A DNA stretch of 64,000 bases from Scolanthus callimorphus (taxonomy: Eukaryota > Cnidaria > Anthozoa > Actiniaria > Edwardsiidae): positions 25,972,961 through 26,036,960 of the forward strand of contig CM066922.1 in NCBI GenBank assembly GCA_033964015.1, given 5' to 3'. Made by a program: the position numbers and the translations under genes. Shown piece by piece: positions 1 to 10,048 of this stretch. Numbering within the stretch: position 1 is the first letter of the stretch; every line of letters starts with the position of its first letter. The notes under the pieces were generated by a model, which worked only from the letters and a program-made list of their open reading frames with translations, had not been told where the DNA came from and did not search any database.

Positions 1-905
1 TCGAAAGTGTGCAGTTTTAAATGTGTATGTAATCATCAAATTTGTTTGTAATCATCGCCAGGTTTCTTGTACTCACTTGATATTAGCCTAACAAGCAATG
101 TATGTAAGTTTTATCAGCAAAACTGCCGACATTCAAACAGCGGAATTCGATGTATCGCGATGCTCCAATTCCAAGAATCGTTTTTTTCCTTTGGGCAATT
201 CTGCCCTGTCACTCAAAAATGGGGGCGGGGCTATGCAAATTGGGCCTCAATCCAAAACGCTGTGCCCTGTGATGATAGCATTGGAGATGGACGCTCCACG
301 CAACACGCTCCTACAGCTATAATGTTCCTCATTTGGTGGCTGATCTTTTATTCACAATCCAGTAATAAATTTTTTTCAACCAACTTTGCATGAATGTTGT
401 TTCTTCAAATAATTGTCTCGAAAGAGACAGTTTTAAGCACTGTTGGCTTGTGCGATTATCTCTATGAAGTCTCAGTTACCATAGGCCAACATTGGACCAT
501 TTAAATGGTTTGTGTGACGTTTATTTAAATACATTCGAAAGTGTGCAGTTTTAAATGTGTATGTAATCATCAAATTTGTTTGTAATCATCGCCAGGTTTC
601 TTGTACTCACTTGATATTAGCCTAACAAGCAATGTATGTAAGTTTTATCAGCAAAACTGCCGACATTCAAACAGCGGAATTCGATGTATCGCGATGCTCC
701 AATTCCAAGAATCGTTTTTTTTCTTTGGGCAATTCTGCCCTGTCACTCAAAAATGGGGGCGGGGCTATGCAAATTAACATGCACTCGACGGGCCTCAACG
801 GAACCCACTTGTGATTTGCATAGCTCCGCCCCCATTTTTGAGCGCAGAATTGCCCAAACAAAAAAACGATTCTTGGAATTCGAGCATCGCGATACATCGA
901 ATTCG
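1..905. repeat. Duplicated repeat with a long hairpin
   Basis: Bases 1-241 and 535-775 are near-identical direct copies, offset by 534 bp. In the second copy the segment from about 683 to 775 is followed by its own inverted copy (about 813-905), so this part can fold into a hairpin of about 90 bp per arm with a short loop. The open frames here are by-products of the repeat. It is probably a MITE-like or foldback element; no coding gene is supported. Confidence 0.75.
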
Positions 906-1079
906 GCTGTAATGAGTCCATTAAGCCTACAACCATGATAGCTTTCTATCTAATAAACCTAAAACTATAGTATTTTGGCTATCCATCAGTTATTTGTATG
1001 TTTTTGCTATCACCAAAAGTGTGCTAGAATCGTGACATCGCTCCCTTTGAAATCAGCAACACTTGTGTTGACACGTGAA

Positions 1080-1245
1080 TATATTCCAGTAGGAGTAGGA
1101 GGGGCTAGAGCAACCTGGAACTCACTCAAGTGTATTAAGGAGGCTGCCTACAATTTTTTCTGCCATCAACACCCAATCTTTGTATGCCTGCTGTTCAGGC
1201 TCAAAAACCTGTACCAGTCTGCTTCCGATTTTGTTTGGCATGTGT
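1080..1245. repeat. Dispersed repeat also found, inverted, near 19.9-20.7 kb
   Basis: The segment reading from an 'acctggaactc' motif through 'cctgctgttcaggctc' recurs in inverted orientation at about 19,900-20,000 and 20,650-20,720, where it is split by a TTAA-flanked insertion. A shorter related piece lies near 31,100. This copy therefore serves as the empty site for that insertion. Confidence 0.6.
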
Positions 1246-1287
1246 TCAAGGAAACTGCAAAATTTGAGAAATTATATTATAAACTAG

Positions 1288-1946
1288 CTGATGCCCGTGA
1301 AAAATTCACGGAGTGTATGGGAAATTTACTAAAAGTGTTCTCTGTTTAAAAAAAAAACGTGGAAAAAAATCACAATGGCCATATGGATGTGGGGAGGGGT
1401 TCATGCTTTCCCCCTTCCATAAACTGCTGGATTTACATTACTAATAACCTCCCATCATGAGTACCCCGTCCCACCATGCCGCGAAATAAATGAAGTGAGC
1501 CCAAAAGGATTTTTTTTTGCACTGGTCTCCCTGCTTGGTTTGACAAAATCACGCGTGTGTCAGTCTCTCAAGTCGGTCAAAGAACCCGTGAAAATCGAAA
1601 GCGCAATTTGACTTCGGAATTGTTTGTATGTTTATCGTCTCAGCGAGGGGAGAGAAGAAACAGGTCAAGTAAAAATGGTCTAAGGACTAATAGAAGAAAC
1701 AGGTCGAGTAAAAATGGTCTAAGGACTAATAATTTTTTTAGTTTATATTATTTATATTTTTTCGGCTTTATCCCTCGCTTAAAAAATAGCTTGAATTAGA
1801 ACTTAGCCCAAAGTGAATCTTTTCCAACAAAAACATGCCCACTGGAGGGATTTCCTCCTTCTCTTCGGGACTGTGTCCTTCGTTTTGCGATAGAGCCGTC
1901 AGGATTTATACTTAGAGAATATTATTCATGACTTTCACGGACTTTG
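1288..1946 (+). repeat. Dispersed ~1.1 kb repeat, copy 1, left part
   Basis: It starts with a hairpin-forming motif (GTGAAAAATTCAC core). The same sequence is present uninterrupted at 28,107-29,155 and inverted at about 54,575-55,559. Copy 1 breaks at ACTTTG (1941-1946), where the Polinton begins, and resumes at 17,290. On the reverse strand it holds a protein-like frame related to the one at 17,512-17,712. The family is not recognised; it could be a non-autonomous transposon or a 3' fragment of a retroelement. Confidence 0.75.
1941..1946. repeat. Polinton target-site duplication, left copy (ACTTTG)
   Basis: ACTTTG directly precedes the left end of the element and recurs at 17,290-17,295 directly after the right end. 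Six-base target duplications are the known habit of Polintons. The uninterrupted repeat copies have a single ACTTTG at this point (28,713-28,718). Confidence 0.9.
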
Positions 1947-2456
1947 AGTAGTATAGTATGCACCGAATTAGCCTTTTTTTAGGCGGAATACTAATTTTGA
2001 GGCGGATTACATAATGAGCGTCGCGGTTGAATTAATGAGCGTCCCCACCCGGAATTAATGAGCTTGCGGTTTATTGTTGACACGGGTGTTCTTTTGTTTA
2101 AAAGTGAGGCGGAATACAAAATGAGCTTGCGGTTTATTGTTGACACAGGTGTCCTTTTGTTCTTTATTGCGGGGGAATTAATGAGCGTCCCCACGCGTAA
2201 TTAATGAGCTTGCGGTTCGATGTTGACACAGGTGTTCTTTTGTTGTTTACTGCGGAGGAATACGTAATGAGGTGTTCCTTTGTGTTCAACACGTGGCTGC
2301 GGTTTCTTTTGTCTCGGCCACGCGGTCGTCTATTTTAAGAATGATGTCATTGTTTATCGACCTATTGTTCTCAGAGTCTATATAAGCAGAGCTCCCGTGG
2401 CTCCAGTCATCCAACCCCAATAATCAAGACCGATCACAGCGCAAGAAAAGATGGAA
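1947..2456 (+). repeat. Polinton left terminal inverted repeat
   Basis: It matches the reverse complement of about 16,816-17,289 with few mismatches, apart from an extra ~35 bp on the left near 2331-2365. The outer part contains about three degenerate subrepeats of a unit that reads 'aattaatgagc', 'ttgcggtt', 'ttgacac' and 'ggtgttcttttgtt'. The similarity continues through a TATA box and up to the start codon of the first gene, so the TIR carries a promoter. Confidence 0.9.
2379..2386 (+). promoter_or_regulatory. TATA box of the left terminal gene, within the TIR
   Basis: TATATAAG lies about 65 bp upstream of the start codon at 2451. The mirrored position in the right TIR (16,883-16,890) has the variant AATATAAG before the gene starting at 16,822. 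Confidence 0.65.
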
Positions 2457-2861
2457 GCTCAATACAAGTTGGGTCAACGTGGTTATTGGGCCTGCGTTGC
2501 ACGTTTCCGCGGGAAGACTCAAATACATATTCGCCGCTTTATCGAGACTCCAGATAACAAAAAGTTTCCTACAAAAGATGGTCTTACTTTAACCACGGAA
2601 GAATTCTTCGATTTGGATAGAGCAACAAACGAGATGGAAGAGATGATTTACGAGTTCGAAGACATTGACGATGAAACACAACCCCCACCAAAGCGACCTA
2701 AGCTAGAGCGTCAAGACGCTATTGTCAAGACCTCTGCCCTCCCCGAGGAACCTGCTACAACACCATCTACGGATCCTATAGATAACATGTTTGTGAGAGA
2801 CCTATCTATTACGGAGTTCTATGTGAAGCCTGCTCCACCGTCTGTGCCAATGACACTATAG
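2451..2861 (+). CDS. PC4/SUB1-like single-stranded-DNA-binding protein (136 aa)
   Basis: Residues about 4-68 follow the PC4 (SUB1, p15) coactivator domain along its length: a 'YKLG' start, a 'RFRGKTQIHIRRF' strand pair, a loop with K and G residues ('KDGLTLT'), and an acidic amphipathic helix. PC4 proteins bind and unwind single-stranded DNA and act in transcription and replication. The rest is an acidic, Pro-rich, probably disordered tail with a basic 'PPKRPKLER' stretch that could be a nuclear signal. The frame is intact and starts at the first ATG after the TIR promoter. A role in protein-primed replication of the element or in its transcription is inferred from position and fold only. Confidence 0.75.
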   Translation: MEAQYKLGQRGYWACVARFRGKTQIHIRRFIETPDNKKFPTKDGLTLTTEEFFDLDRATNEMEEMIYEFEDIDDETQPPPKRPKLERQDAIVKTSALPEEPATTPSTDPIDNMFVRDLSITEFYVKPAPPSVPMTL

Positions 2862-3142
2862 ACGAGAATTGAAGGAAATAGATCCGGAATTGAACTGATA
2901 AAAAAACATTCTAGTAATGGGAGACACAAGTTGAGAGACACTTATCTTTATTGTAGTCGACTGTTGTATTTATCGTATATTAAAGCATTAACCGGGATAC
3001 CTTTGTTTTATTTGATCGAAACAGCCTGGTACTTAGTTATTACATAATATTAATATATGAATAAATTATATGAAAACCGTCTATAAATACGAGTGCTTGG
3101 TCCCCCTACGTTCATTTCAAGCTTGATCCTAGTGGAAGTTAC
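2862..3142 (+). other. Intergenic stretch with a TATA box
   Basis: No gene is seen between the PC4-like gene and the next small frame. An AT-rich part with AATAAA-like sequence follows the PC4-like stop. TATAAAT at 3082-3088 lies about 60 bp before the small frame at 3143, the same spacing as at other genes of this element. Confidence 0.5.
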
Positions 3143-3292
3143 ATGTTCATCCTCATGTTGGTTCTCATTGTCTTACCTCTGTTGTACTGTTTGGTCCAAG
3201 ATTACCGTGACCCCTTGAGAATGCTGAGCCCCCCGCGATGCACTAGAGACTGTCCACTTTGTGAGAAGAATATCGAACACGATTGCCACTAA
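3143..3292 (+). CDS. Small predicted membrane or secreted protein (49 aa)
   Basis: A short ATG frame follows a TATAAAT box. The first ~18 residues are strongly hydrophobic (Met, Ile, Leu, Val rich), then come a charged stretch and a Cys-rich tail with spacing C-x3-C-x2-C and a final C-x-H. It could be a small type II or signal-anchored protein. I do not recognise the family. It ends a few bases before the next TATA box, consistent with a compact viral-style layout. Conservation in related elements would decide whether it is real. Confidence 0.4.
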   Translation: MFILMLVLIVLPLLYCLVQDYRDPLRMLSPPRCTRDCPLCEKNIEHDCH

Positions 3293-3296
3293 ATGC

Positions 3297-3304
3297 TATA
3301 AAAG
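3297..3304 (+). promoter_or_regulatory. TATA box upstream of the integrase
   Basis: TATAAAAG overlaps the space just after the small frame ending at 3292 and precedes the integrase start at 3464 by about 160 bp. Confidence 0.45.
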
Positions 3305-3463
3305 GCATCTCCTTGATAAACGTTCTCAGTCTGATATTACCTGCCATGGGATGCGGGTCTCCTGCCTCTCTCCCAAAGCTTTCGTTTCAAGATATTTTTA
3401 GAAAAGTACGTTGTATGCTAGCTTGCTGTGGTGGAAAAATTTCCATTGAGCGCTCTGAGATTG

Positions 3464-4542
3464 ATGGAGGACAAGCTCGACGAGGAACTTCGGAAGATAT
3501 ACTACAGCCCCAAAAGCGGTTCCAGCTTTTCAGGCGTCGACGCAGTTTTTCGTGCTGCGAAAAAGAAAGGACTAAAAAATGTTACTCGTCAACAAGTTCG
3601 AGACTGGTTAAAACAACAAGAAGTGTACCAATTTCACAAGCCTGTGAGGCATCACTTTAAACGTAACCCTGTCATTACCAGTGGTCCAAGTGTCCAGTAC
3701 CAAGCGGATTTGGTCGACCTTTCTTCTCTTAGTAAATTTAACAAAGGCTACAAGTATTTACTGACTTGTATTGATGTCTTTAGCAAGTGGGATGGGCCAT
3801 TCCTCTGAAAACCAAGACGGGACCAGAAATCACAGCCGCGTTTAAAAAGATTTTCAAATCTCAGAAACCGAGGATCTTACAGACGGATAAGGGGTCTGAA
3901 TTTTTAAACAGGACGTTTCAAGCTTACCTGAAAAAATAACATGTCCGATTTTTCACTACGCATAGTGAGACCAAAAGTTCTGTGGTGGAACGTTTCAATC
4001 GTACCCTGAAATCTAAGATGTGGAAGTATTTCACCTACAAGAATACGCATCAGTATCTAGACGTGCTCCCTGAACTCTTGGAATCTTACAATCACGCCTA
4101 CCACCGCAGTATACGCATGCGTCCGGTTGATGTAAACAAGAAAAACGAAGATCGAGTCTGGTATACCCTTTATGGAAAGACTCTCAAAACCCCTGTGCGA
4201 TTCAAATTCCAAGTCGGCGACCGGGTCCGCGTGAGCATTGCCAAGAAGATCTTTGATAAAGGGTACAAAGCCAACTGGAGCACCGAAATCTTTACCATCG
4301 CAGAACGCATTCCTAGACGACCTCCTGTTTATCGATTAAAAGATGACTTGCAATAAATTTTGGGTGGGGTTTTTTATGGAGTAGAACTCCAGAAGATTGA
4401 GAAAACTGATGACGTATACAAAATAGAAAAAGTGTTGGGCAAACGAAAAAGAAAAGGAAAAGTAGAATACCTCGTGAAATGGCTAGGGTACCCAAGTAAA
4501 TTTAATTCTTACATCCCTGCTAGTGAAATAAAACGGTTGTGA
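3464..4542 (+). pseudogene. Polinton integrase (DDE, retroviral type) with C-terminal chromodomain, broken
   Basis: The catalytic core is recognisable by 'QADLVDL' (first Asp), 'LQTDKGSEF' (second Asp) and 'VERFNRTLK' (Glu) with D-D-35-E type spacing. A basic/aromatic C-terminal part and a chromodomain ('YLVKWLGYP') follow. The enzyme would join element ends to host DNA; the chromodomain may steer it to marked chromatin. Defects: a frameshift near 3790, an in-frame TAA at 3937-3939 between the second Asp and the Glu, and an in-frame TAA at 4354-4356 before the chromodomain. The ATG at 3464 is preferred because the family homology starts just after it. AATAAA at 4543-4548 directly follows the final stop. 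Confidence 0.88.
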
Positions 4543-4610
4543 AATAAAGCATATATTCAAGTAACTCGTAGATTGACTCGTTTTATCTCCACCTCCCCTC
4601 TGACAGTAGC

Positions 4611-5330
4611 ATGGAACTGTTTCCCGACAACACTTTAACAGAATATCGGGTCCAACTCCCTCAGCGAATTCAACTGGGAGAAGACTTTCAGGTCGCATTA
4701 ACGGAAATACAATATCCGCACACGTGGAATAATGTCCACTCAACTGATGAATTGAACCATTTCTATATCCGTGAAGGAGCGTTGCCCACAGTCTGCATTG
4801 TACCGCCAGGACATTACCCCTCTGTTGAAGCCTTGGTGCAAGCTATGAATAGCGAAATTCTATCAAACTCAAAGAGTGGTCTAAAGTTAACCTACAATAC
4901 ACTCTCACGAAAGGTTACACTTCATATTCCACAAAATACAAGTATGATATTCAAAGAAGGATTAGCGGAGCTGTTAGGGCTTGAGCCTGTTAAGATTTAC
5001 ACCAAAACCACCACTGCAGCCCGAGAAGTAGATTTAGAACACGGATTCCACAACCTTTACATTTACTGTGATATCATCAAGAGTCAATTTGTGGGTGATG
5101 TTCGAGTTCCCTTGCTACGAGTTATTCCTGTTGAAGGAAAAGATGGGGAACGCGTTACTCGAACATTTCTGAATCCGCAGTACCTACCGGTCAGCAGAAA
5201 CGAACTGGACACGATCGAGGTCAATATAAAGCGCTCCACTGGCCAGGCCGTGCCATTTGCCATTGGACGTCTGTTGATCACACTACATTGTTTAAGTAAT
5301 TGTTTAAGTAATCATCCATGCAAGAACTAG
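4611..5330 (+). CDS. Penton-like minor capsid protein (single jelly-roll) of Polintons
   Basis: The 239-residue frame has the pattern of the Polinton minor capsid protein, with motifs such as 'LTEIQYPHTWNNV', 'LLGLEPVKIY', 'LYIYCDIIKSQFVGD' and 'VPFAIGRLLITLH'. The length is near the usual ~250 residues. In virus-like Polintons this protein would form the vertex capsomers beside a double-jelly-roll major capsid protein, which is missing here. The frame is open throughout. Its last residues and stop lie inside a TTAA-flanked insertion starting at 5304, so the native C-terminus is slightly altered. Confidence 0.75.
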   Translation: MELFPDNTLTEYRVQLPQRIQLGEDFQVALTEIQYPHTWNNVHSTDELNHFYIREGALPTVCIVPPGHYPSVEALVQAMNSEILSNSKSGLKLTYNTLSRKVTLHIPQNTSMIFKEGLAELLGLEPVKIYTKTTTAAREVDLEHGFHNLYIYCDIIKSQFVGDVRVPLLRVIPVEGKDGERVTRTFLNPQYLPVSRNELDTIEVNIKRSTGQAVPFAIGRLLITLHCLSNCLSNHPCKN

Positions 5331-5760
5331 GCAAACCTCCATTGTTCTACGGCATTGAAGGTTCCCCACGTAGGATATGATCTATTTTTTTACCACAGAA
5401 AGTTATCATGACTAGTAACATAATAAAAGTGAAAAATTGATAGATTTCGACTTGCTTTGAGAACATATGCCAACAAAAGTCTCTAGACCAATCAGATTAA
5501 AGAAGAACAAAGGAGTGAGAATGAGCATTTTACGCTAGGTTCCCCACATACAAAGTCTTTACAAATTGCGTATCCTGTTTGTGAGTACCAAAAGTGCTTA
5601 TATATCCCTAAAAATCCTCAGACAAGTCTTTCTAGCATAGTGAATTTACTGATTTTCATGTCTAAGCCAATGAAATTGCCTATATTTTCAATAGAAATTA
5701 ATTGCATTCCAGCATGCTTTGCCGTTGGCTTGCCTAGTTCTTATACGGACCGTTACTTAA
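5304..5760. mobile_element. TTAA-flanked MITE nested in the Polinton
   Basis: The 457-bp segment is bounded by TTAA at both ends (5304-5307 and 5757-5760), followed by imperfect inverted repeats that both begin GTAA and share 'AAGAACTAGGCAA'. TTAA target sites are typical of piggyBac-like and Kolobok-like elements. It contains no gene. It lies at the end of the penton-like frame. Confidence 0.6.
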
Positions 5761-5861
5761 GAATAAAAATCATGTAACCCACCAAGTATCTAGAGCGAAA
5801 AAATAAACAACAAAAGCAATATTAATCTCTTTATTTGTATCTTAAAATCAGTGTTTTACAT

Positions 5862-6588
5862 TTAAGGGTTAAAGTTCAACCAGCGTCGACGGGATTGTTT
5901 TCTAGTCTTTCTGGTGTTGTCCCGCATTGGTCCTGAGGAGGGGGGTGTGTCGGGGAGGGTAAACGCCGGAGTCACTGGATTGGACTTGAAATCTCTGACC
6001 ACCATTCTTCGGGCTTGATTTCGCACCAAATCCTCTGGTGTGTTCATTTGGGCCAGACCTTGTGCAAACGTTTTCCATCCTACAGGGTCAAATCCTTTTC
6101 GCGGCTTCAAAAAGTCACTCACGAGGTCGACCACGTGAGAACCGGACAGCGGTTGGTCTTGGAAAATCAGTTGACCTTGATCATCCCATTTCATGATCCC
6201 TGGATTTTCTTTGATTTTATCAATCAAAAGTTTCCCTCGGTTCTTCAAATTTTGGGAAGGGAACGCAGGATCTCCTTTTCAATCTTATTGTCTTCTTCAC
6301 GTTCGGCGTTATCAACGGTGTGTTTTGGTGGTTCCGGTTTGGATTTCATGGTCACGGGGACAGGTTCGTCTTTTCGCTTATTGTAGTAAATCAGGTAGTT
6401 TTGAAGACTATTGACGTAATTTCGAACTTTTTCTTCATCTGTCATCTCCTCACTTTGCAAATCATGCTCCATCTTATGATCCCAGGAAGATAATCGCTGT
6501 GTCAAAGGAGCTGTATTGATTTTTGTTTCTGATGGAGACGCTCCAACGTCTCTTCTGGAACCAAGACCATTTTTCTAGCGTGGTTCAT
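5862..6588 (-). pseudogene. Conserved Polinton protein (possible minor virion protein), frameshifted
   Basis: The reading starts at an ATG at 6588, inside an ATGA overlap with the stop of the upstream gene. It opens with a 'ARKMVLVPEE' motif that I associate with Polinton proteins, continues through an acidic middle part, and ends with a 'GSHVVDLVSDFL..RKGFDPVGWKTFA' block and a basic tail. The frame changes near 6515 and near 6250. Function is unknown; it may correspond to one of the PX/PY-type proteins, but I cannot say which. Confidence 0.6.
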
Positions 6589-6909
6589 AGTAAGAACTGT
6601 TCTAGCACCTTAAGGACAGGGGTAACAAGATCTAAGAAAATTCCCTCCGTGTTGCACCAGAATCCTGCGCTTTCTATCCAAAGGGAGTTCGTTGTTGACC
6701 AGTTTTAATAAATGAGTATCGTGTTTCAGAATATTATCCTTCTCTTTTGCGTTCAAGGGTACAGTGGCTTGAAGTATGTTGAACACACACTCACAAATAC
6801 TCTTAATGAGTTGATCGTCAGCTTCTTTCAGTATGGCTTTAGTCAAGGCGGGGTGGCTTGAGGCGAGTACTTTGAGGAGATGGAAGTTGTTTTTCACTCG
6901 GCGACTCAT
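6585..6909 (-). pseudogene. Small basic conserved Polinton protein, frameshifted near its end
   Basis: The ATG at 6909 is about 35 bp downstream of TATAAATA (6942-6949). The protein is helical and basic with 'LLKVLASSHPALTKAILK' and 'RRILVQHGG' motifs, a pattern common in Polinton-associated small proteins that usually end in a hydrophobic segment. Here the frame shifts near 6625 just before that segment; the alternative frame runs to a stop overlapping the next gene as ATGA. A core or membrane-active virion role is possible but not shown. Confidence 0.55.
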
Positions 6910-6941
6910 GGTCAAATGACTGTAGGACGTTGGCGTTGGCC

Positions 6942-6949
6942 TATTTATA
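6942..6949 (-). promoter_or_regulatory. TATA box (TATAAATA)
   Basis: The same octamer stands before three consecutive minus-strand genes: here, at 7618-7625 and at 7874-7881. In each case it overlaps or abuts the 3' end or upstream part of the neighbouring gene. Confidence 0.6.
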
Positions 6950-7583
6950 CCCTTTTCGTATAGGCGTACTGAGTTTCTCCTGGGAGTATGTTGGTCCTAA
7001 GACGATACCTCTCTAGACAGTCGTTCTTGAGATCACATAAAAGATACCCATAAGGCTTAGAAGTCGCATCTTCGAACGCCTCTTGCATGTATTTCACGTG
7101 ACCCGGGAAGATTTGCCGTGCTAAGTGATTCATTTGGGAACCATCTCTTGGGTTTTTTAAACAGAACGATATAATGAGCATTCAGACTGGCATTTCGCAT
7201 TTCTTTTCCTTGGATAAAGACATTTTGCACCACAAAAAAGCAAGATAGGTTTTTATGGTGACAAGAACGATAGAAAATCTCACTGAGTCGACGATCAGAT
7301 GCCAAATGCATCATATCATCTATGACAACACAATTACGGATGTTAGGATCCAGCTGAGATTCCAAATCCGACGGAAATCCCTCTACAAAGTTTATGTTAG
7401 GAATGGTCTGTTGCATCTCGTCGTAGGTGGGTTGATATATTCCATAACACCATAGGATGTTTTCGGGAGCTCCATTAATCACGTGTTCTCCTTCTCCAAA
7501 ATGTTTCTCAATAGTTGGGTCTTGCCAGATCCAGAAGGGCCGGCAACGATCGCGCTAAAGGGATGTTTTAGTCTAGTGTCCAT
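6945..7583 (-). pseudogene. FtsK/A32-type genome-packaging ATPase, frameshifted
   Basis: Starting from the ATG at 7583, a Walker A motif 'GPSGSGKT' appears about 15 residues in. A Walker B-like 'CVVIDDM' and a polar 'VVQN' motif follow, then a C-terminal region with 'HLARQIFPGH'. This is the order of the packaging ATPase found in Polintons and many DNA viruses, which pumps DNA into capsids. Frame changes occur near 7485 and near 7155, the latter in an A/T run. TATAAATA at 7618-7625 is the likely promoter and overlaps the end of the upstream gene. Confidence 0.82.
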
Positions 7584-7616
7584 GGTAGGAAATGATCAGA
7601 TCAATGGTAAAGTGTC

Positions 7617-7820
7617 CTATTTATAGCTTGGGATCACCCAGCGAGGCTTAGGTTGATAATCATGAATAAGAACTACGGGCTGTAACTTGGCTTGTTGCAA
7701 ATATGGTTTGCGTTCCTTGCTTGGTAAATTATGAGTCTGAGCTAAATGATTGGAAAGTTTGACTAAAAATCTCGAACCACATCCCTCAATAGGACAGTCT
7801 CGACAGATTCTCCGAACCAT
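7617..7820 (-). CDS. Small C2H2 zinc-finger protein (67 aa)
   Basis: One finger with spacing C-x4-C-x10-H-x4-H ('CPIEGCGS...HLAQTH') is followed by a basic, Pro-rich tail. A longer frame opens at 7925, but TATAAATA at 7874-7881 lies inside it, so the ATG at 7820 (after 'GRGN') is the better start. The stop overlaps the TATA box of the ATPase gene. It may be a DNA-binding regulator of the element; the family is not identified further. Confidence 0.55.
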   Translation of the reverse strand: MVRRICRDCPIEGCGSRFLVKLSNHLAQTHNLPSKERKPYLQQAKLQPVVLIHDYQPKPRWVIPSYK

Positions 7821-10039
7821 GTTACCGCGACCAAAGTAAACTGGGACTGAATCAAAACCCAACCCTACACCGCTATTTATAGAAAAACGGGGACAAAAGG
7901 AGACAAAAGGCGACAAACGGGACATTTAGATCACTCGTGTATATCTTTATTTACACTTATATTGCACAAGAGTATAATATATGTAGAGTTACATTACTTA
8001 TAGTATAGGGTATATGTATATATATTTACATTACTTATAGTTACTAGTATATATATATTTACATAACTTAAACGTAGTTACTAATACACAAAATTAAATA
8101 TCTAAAGGTATGGTGCTTACGCCATCCTCGAGTACTTTCCGCTTAGGATAAAATAGGAAAATCCGTCACGTGTTTGCTGATACGTATACATCACGTGGTT
8201 GACGACTCTGAATCCTTTATTTATACCCGAACTAGACTGTTTGGTGAGAAGAACGTTCAGGTACTTGTCTTTGTCAATATCATTACATCTCTTGTTTACA
8301 CCTTTGCAACTAAATTTATCGTATGCCCCAAAACAATAGTAGGTCTTGCTACTTAAACTAATAATCCCCTTTCCAGACCATTCTTCTTTGAACAGACCTG
8401 GTTTGCGTTTGTCATAGGCTTTGTTCTCAGGAGTGTCGGTACGGGGGAACCAATTATGCTTATCTGCTTCAAATTCATCCTTTAACTCCGCATCAACTAA
8501 AGACTCAAAACTCTCTCCAGCGATGGCGACATACGCACTATCTGTATCTGTCTCACAATATTCAAAATTAGATCGTCTATGTACTTATCTATAAAGTCAT
8601 AGTCAAATTGAAGCATCCTGAGCTTCGCATACTGGTAGACAAAAAAGCCAATTTGTAAAGGAAGGTTCAATTTGATGTGTCGTTTACAAGACTGGACTTC
8701 ATACGTGTCATTATCTATTTTATCCAGTTGTCTAAAGTAAGGCGTGTTGATCATTCTGGTGGCTTTGGCGTCCTCACAGTAGGCTACTTCCCGATGCCGC
8801 TCCTGGTCAGTAATGGTTTTGCCGTAGCTACTGTTTCCCACCTGTCAATAAAAAAAAAATAGTTAAGTCTCTAGCGCTAAAGAGTGGGTCCTGTGGAGCG
8901 TTTTACTTACCAGCTTCATGGTTTCAGCAATGATGGCCTTGTTCGGGTCGGCATCACCGGCGCGTCGAGCATTAGACACGGCCTCCCCAAACGGCTTGAA
9001 ACAGGGGCGCGGGTCGTACTCCACCACCTGGTAGATCTTGGTCACTTCCAAACCATGGTCCAGGTACAATTTAAGGAGAGGGGTGGCGAGCAGGATCTTT
9101 TCACCAAAGTAACTGCCAATGAGACTACGACGGGGGCGAGGCATCATCTGGTGTTCCTCGGCAAACGTCTTCATGTACTCGCCGATGTCGTCACGGGAGA
9201 TTTCAGTATTCTTGAAGATGGGTGTCATTTCTGAGAAGTGGTCTTTTAAATCGTCGGGGACCCTGATGTCACACTCTACCACCCCGAACAGATTGTCTTG
9301 GCGGATGGCGTTCAGGAGTTGAGCCTCGGTCAGGGTTCTCTGCTTGTCCAGCTTCCGGTAGAGTTTGGACTCGAGAAACTGACGAATAGCGGGGTTCTGT
9401 CGCTTCTGTTGTCGCCATTCACACTCGTAGATTTCCACCACCGTATAACCCTGGTCGCGGAGGTACTGGGTATTGGCTTGGGTCTCTGCATACAATTCAG
9501 ACATGGGCTTTTGCCGTCGCTCATTCATCTCTTGGTCCTCGGTTAGATAACAGGGGTGCCCATGCCACCAGCATCCTGTTGGAACAATGAAAGCATTAAG
9601 TTATCGGGGTTGTGTGACAAGGGAACAATGGAATGTAAGAACTCACCATGAAACTGGAAGATGGTCTTGGAGTCTCCATGGTAACCATCGACGGGGAGCT
9701 TTCTGGGTCCAATACGTTTCTCGATGTTATTGGCTTGATGGCGGATCTTGATGTTGCGCTGTTGGGCTTCCCACTCGAGCCACTCGGTAGCCATTTTGAC
9801 ACCTCCCTCCTTCTTGAACCCAGTCTCCTCTCGTCGGCGGGTAAACTGACCGGTGGCCATAGGCTGCATAATAGCCCACAAGTAGAGGGCGTTGGCATCA
9901 TATCCCACGATCTTTTGACAGAGTTTGGGGTCTTTGCCTTGAGCTTCCATTGCTCTCTGTCTAATCTTGGTCACGCCAGCTTCGTGGTACCAGTGAAAGA
10001 TGATGGAAGGACCTCCCACCATGTTGCTCTTGTAAAGTC

Positions 10040-10048
10040 TATATAGGT
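10040..10048. repeat. 9-bp target-site duplication, left copy (TATATAGGT)
   Basis: Identical to 11,672-11,680 on the other side of the nested transposon, within polymerase coding sequence. Confidence 0.85.

Noticed and set aside
1288..1330. Possible hammerhead ribozyme at the start of the dispersed repeat ('ctgatg' followed by a hairpin)
   Set aside because: The hairpin is not followed by the required GAAA core, so the motif is incomplete.
1991..2194. Short frames in both Polinton TIRs beginning 'MGTLINSPAIKNKRT'
   Set aside because: They lie entirely in TIR subrepeats outside the promoter and mirror each other because the TIRs are copies.
9648..10046. 132-codon plus-strand frame opposite the polymerase
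   Set aside because: Shadow of the polymerase coding strand, which has the real motif 'GYDANALYLW'.
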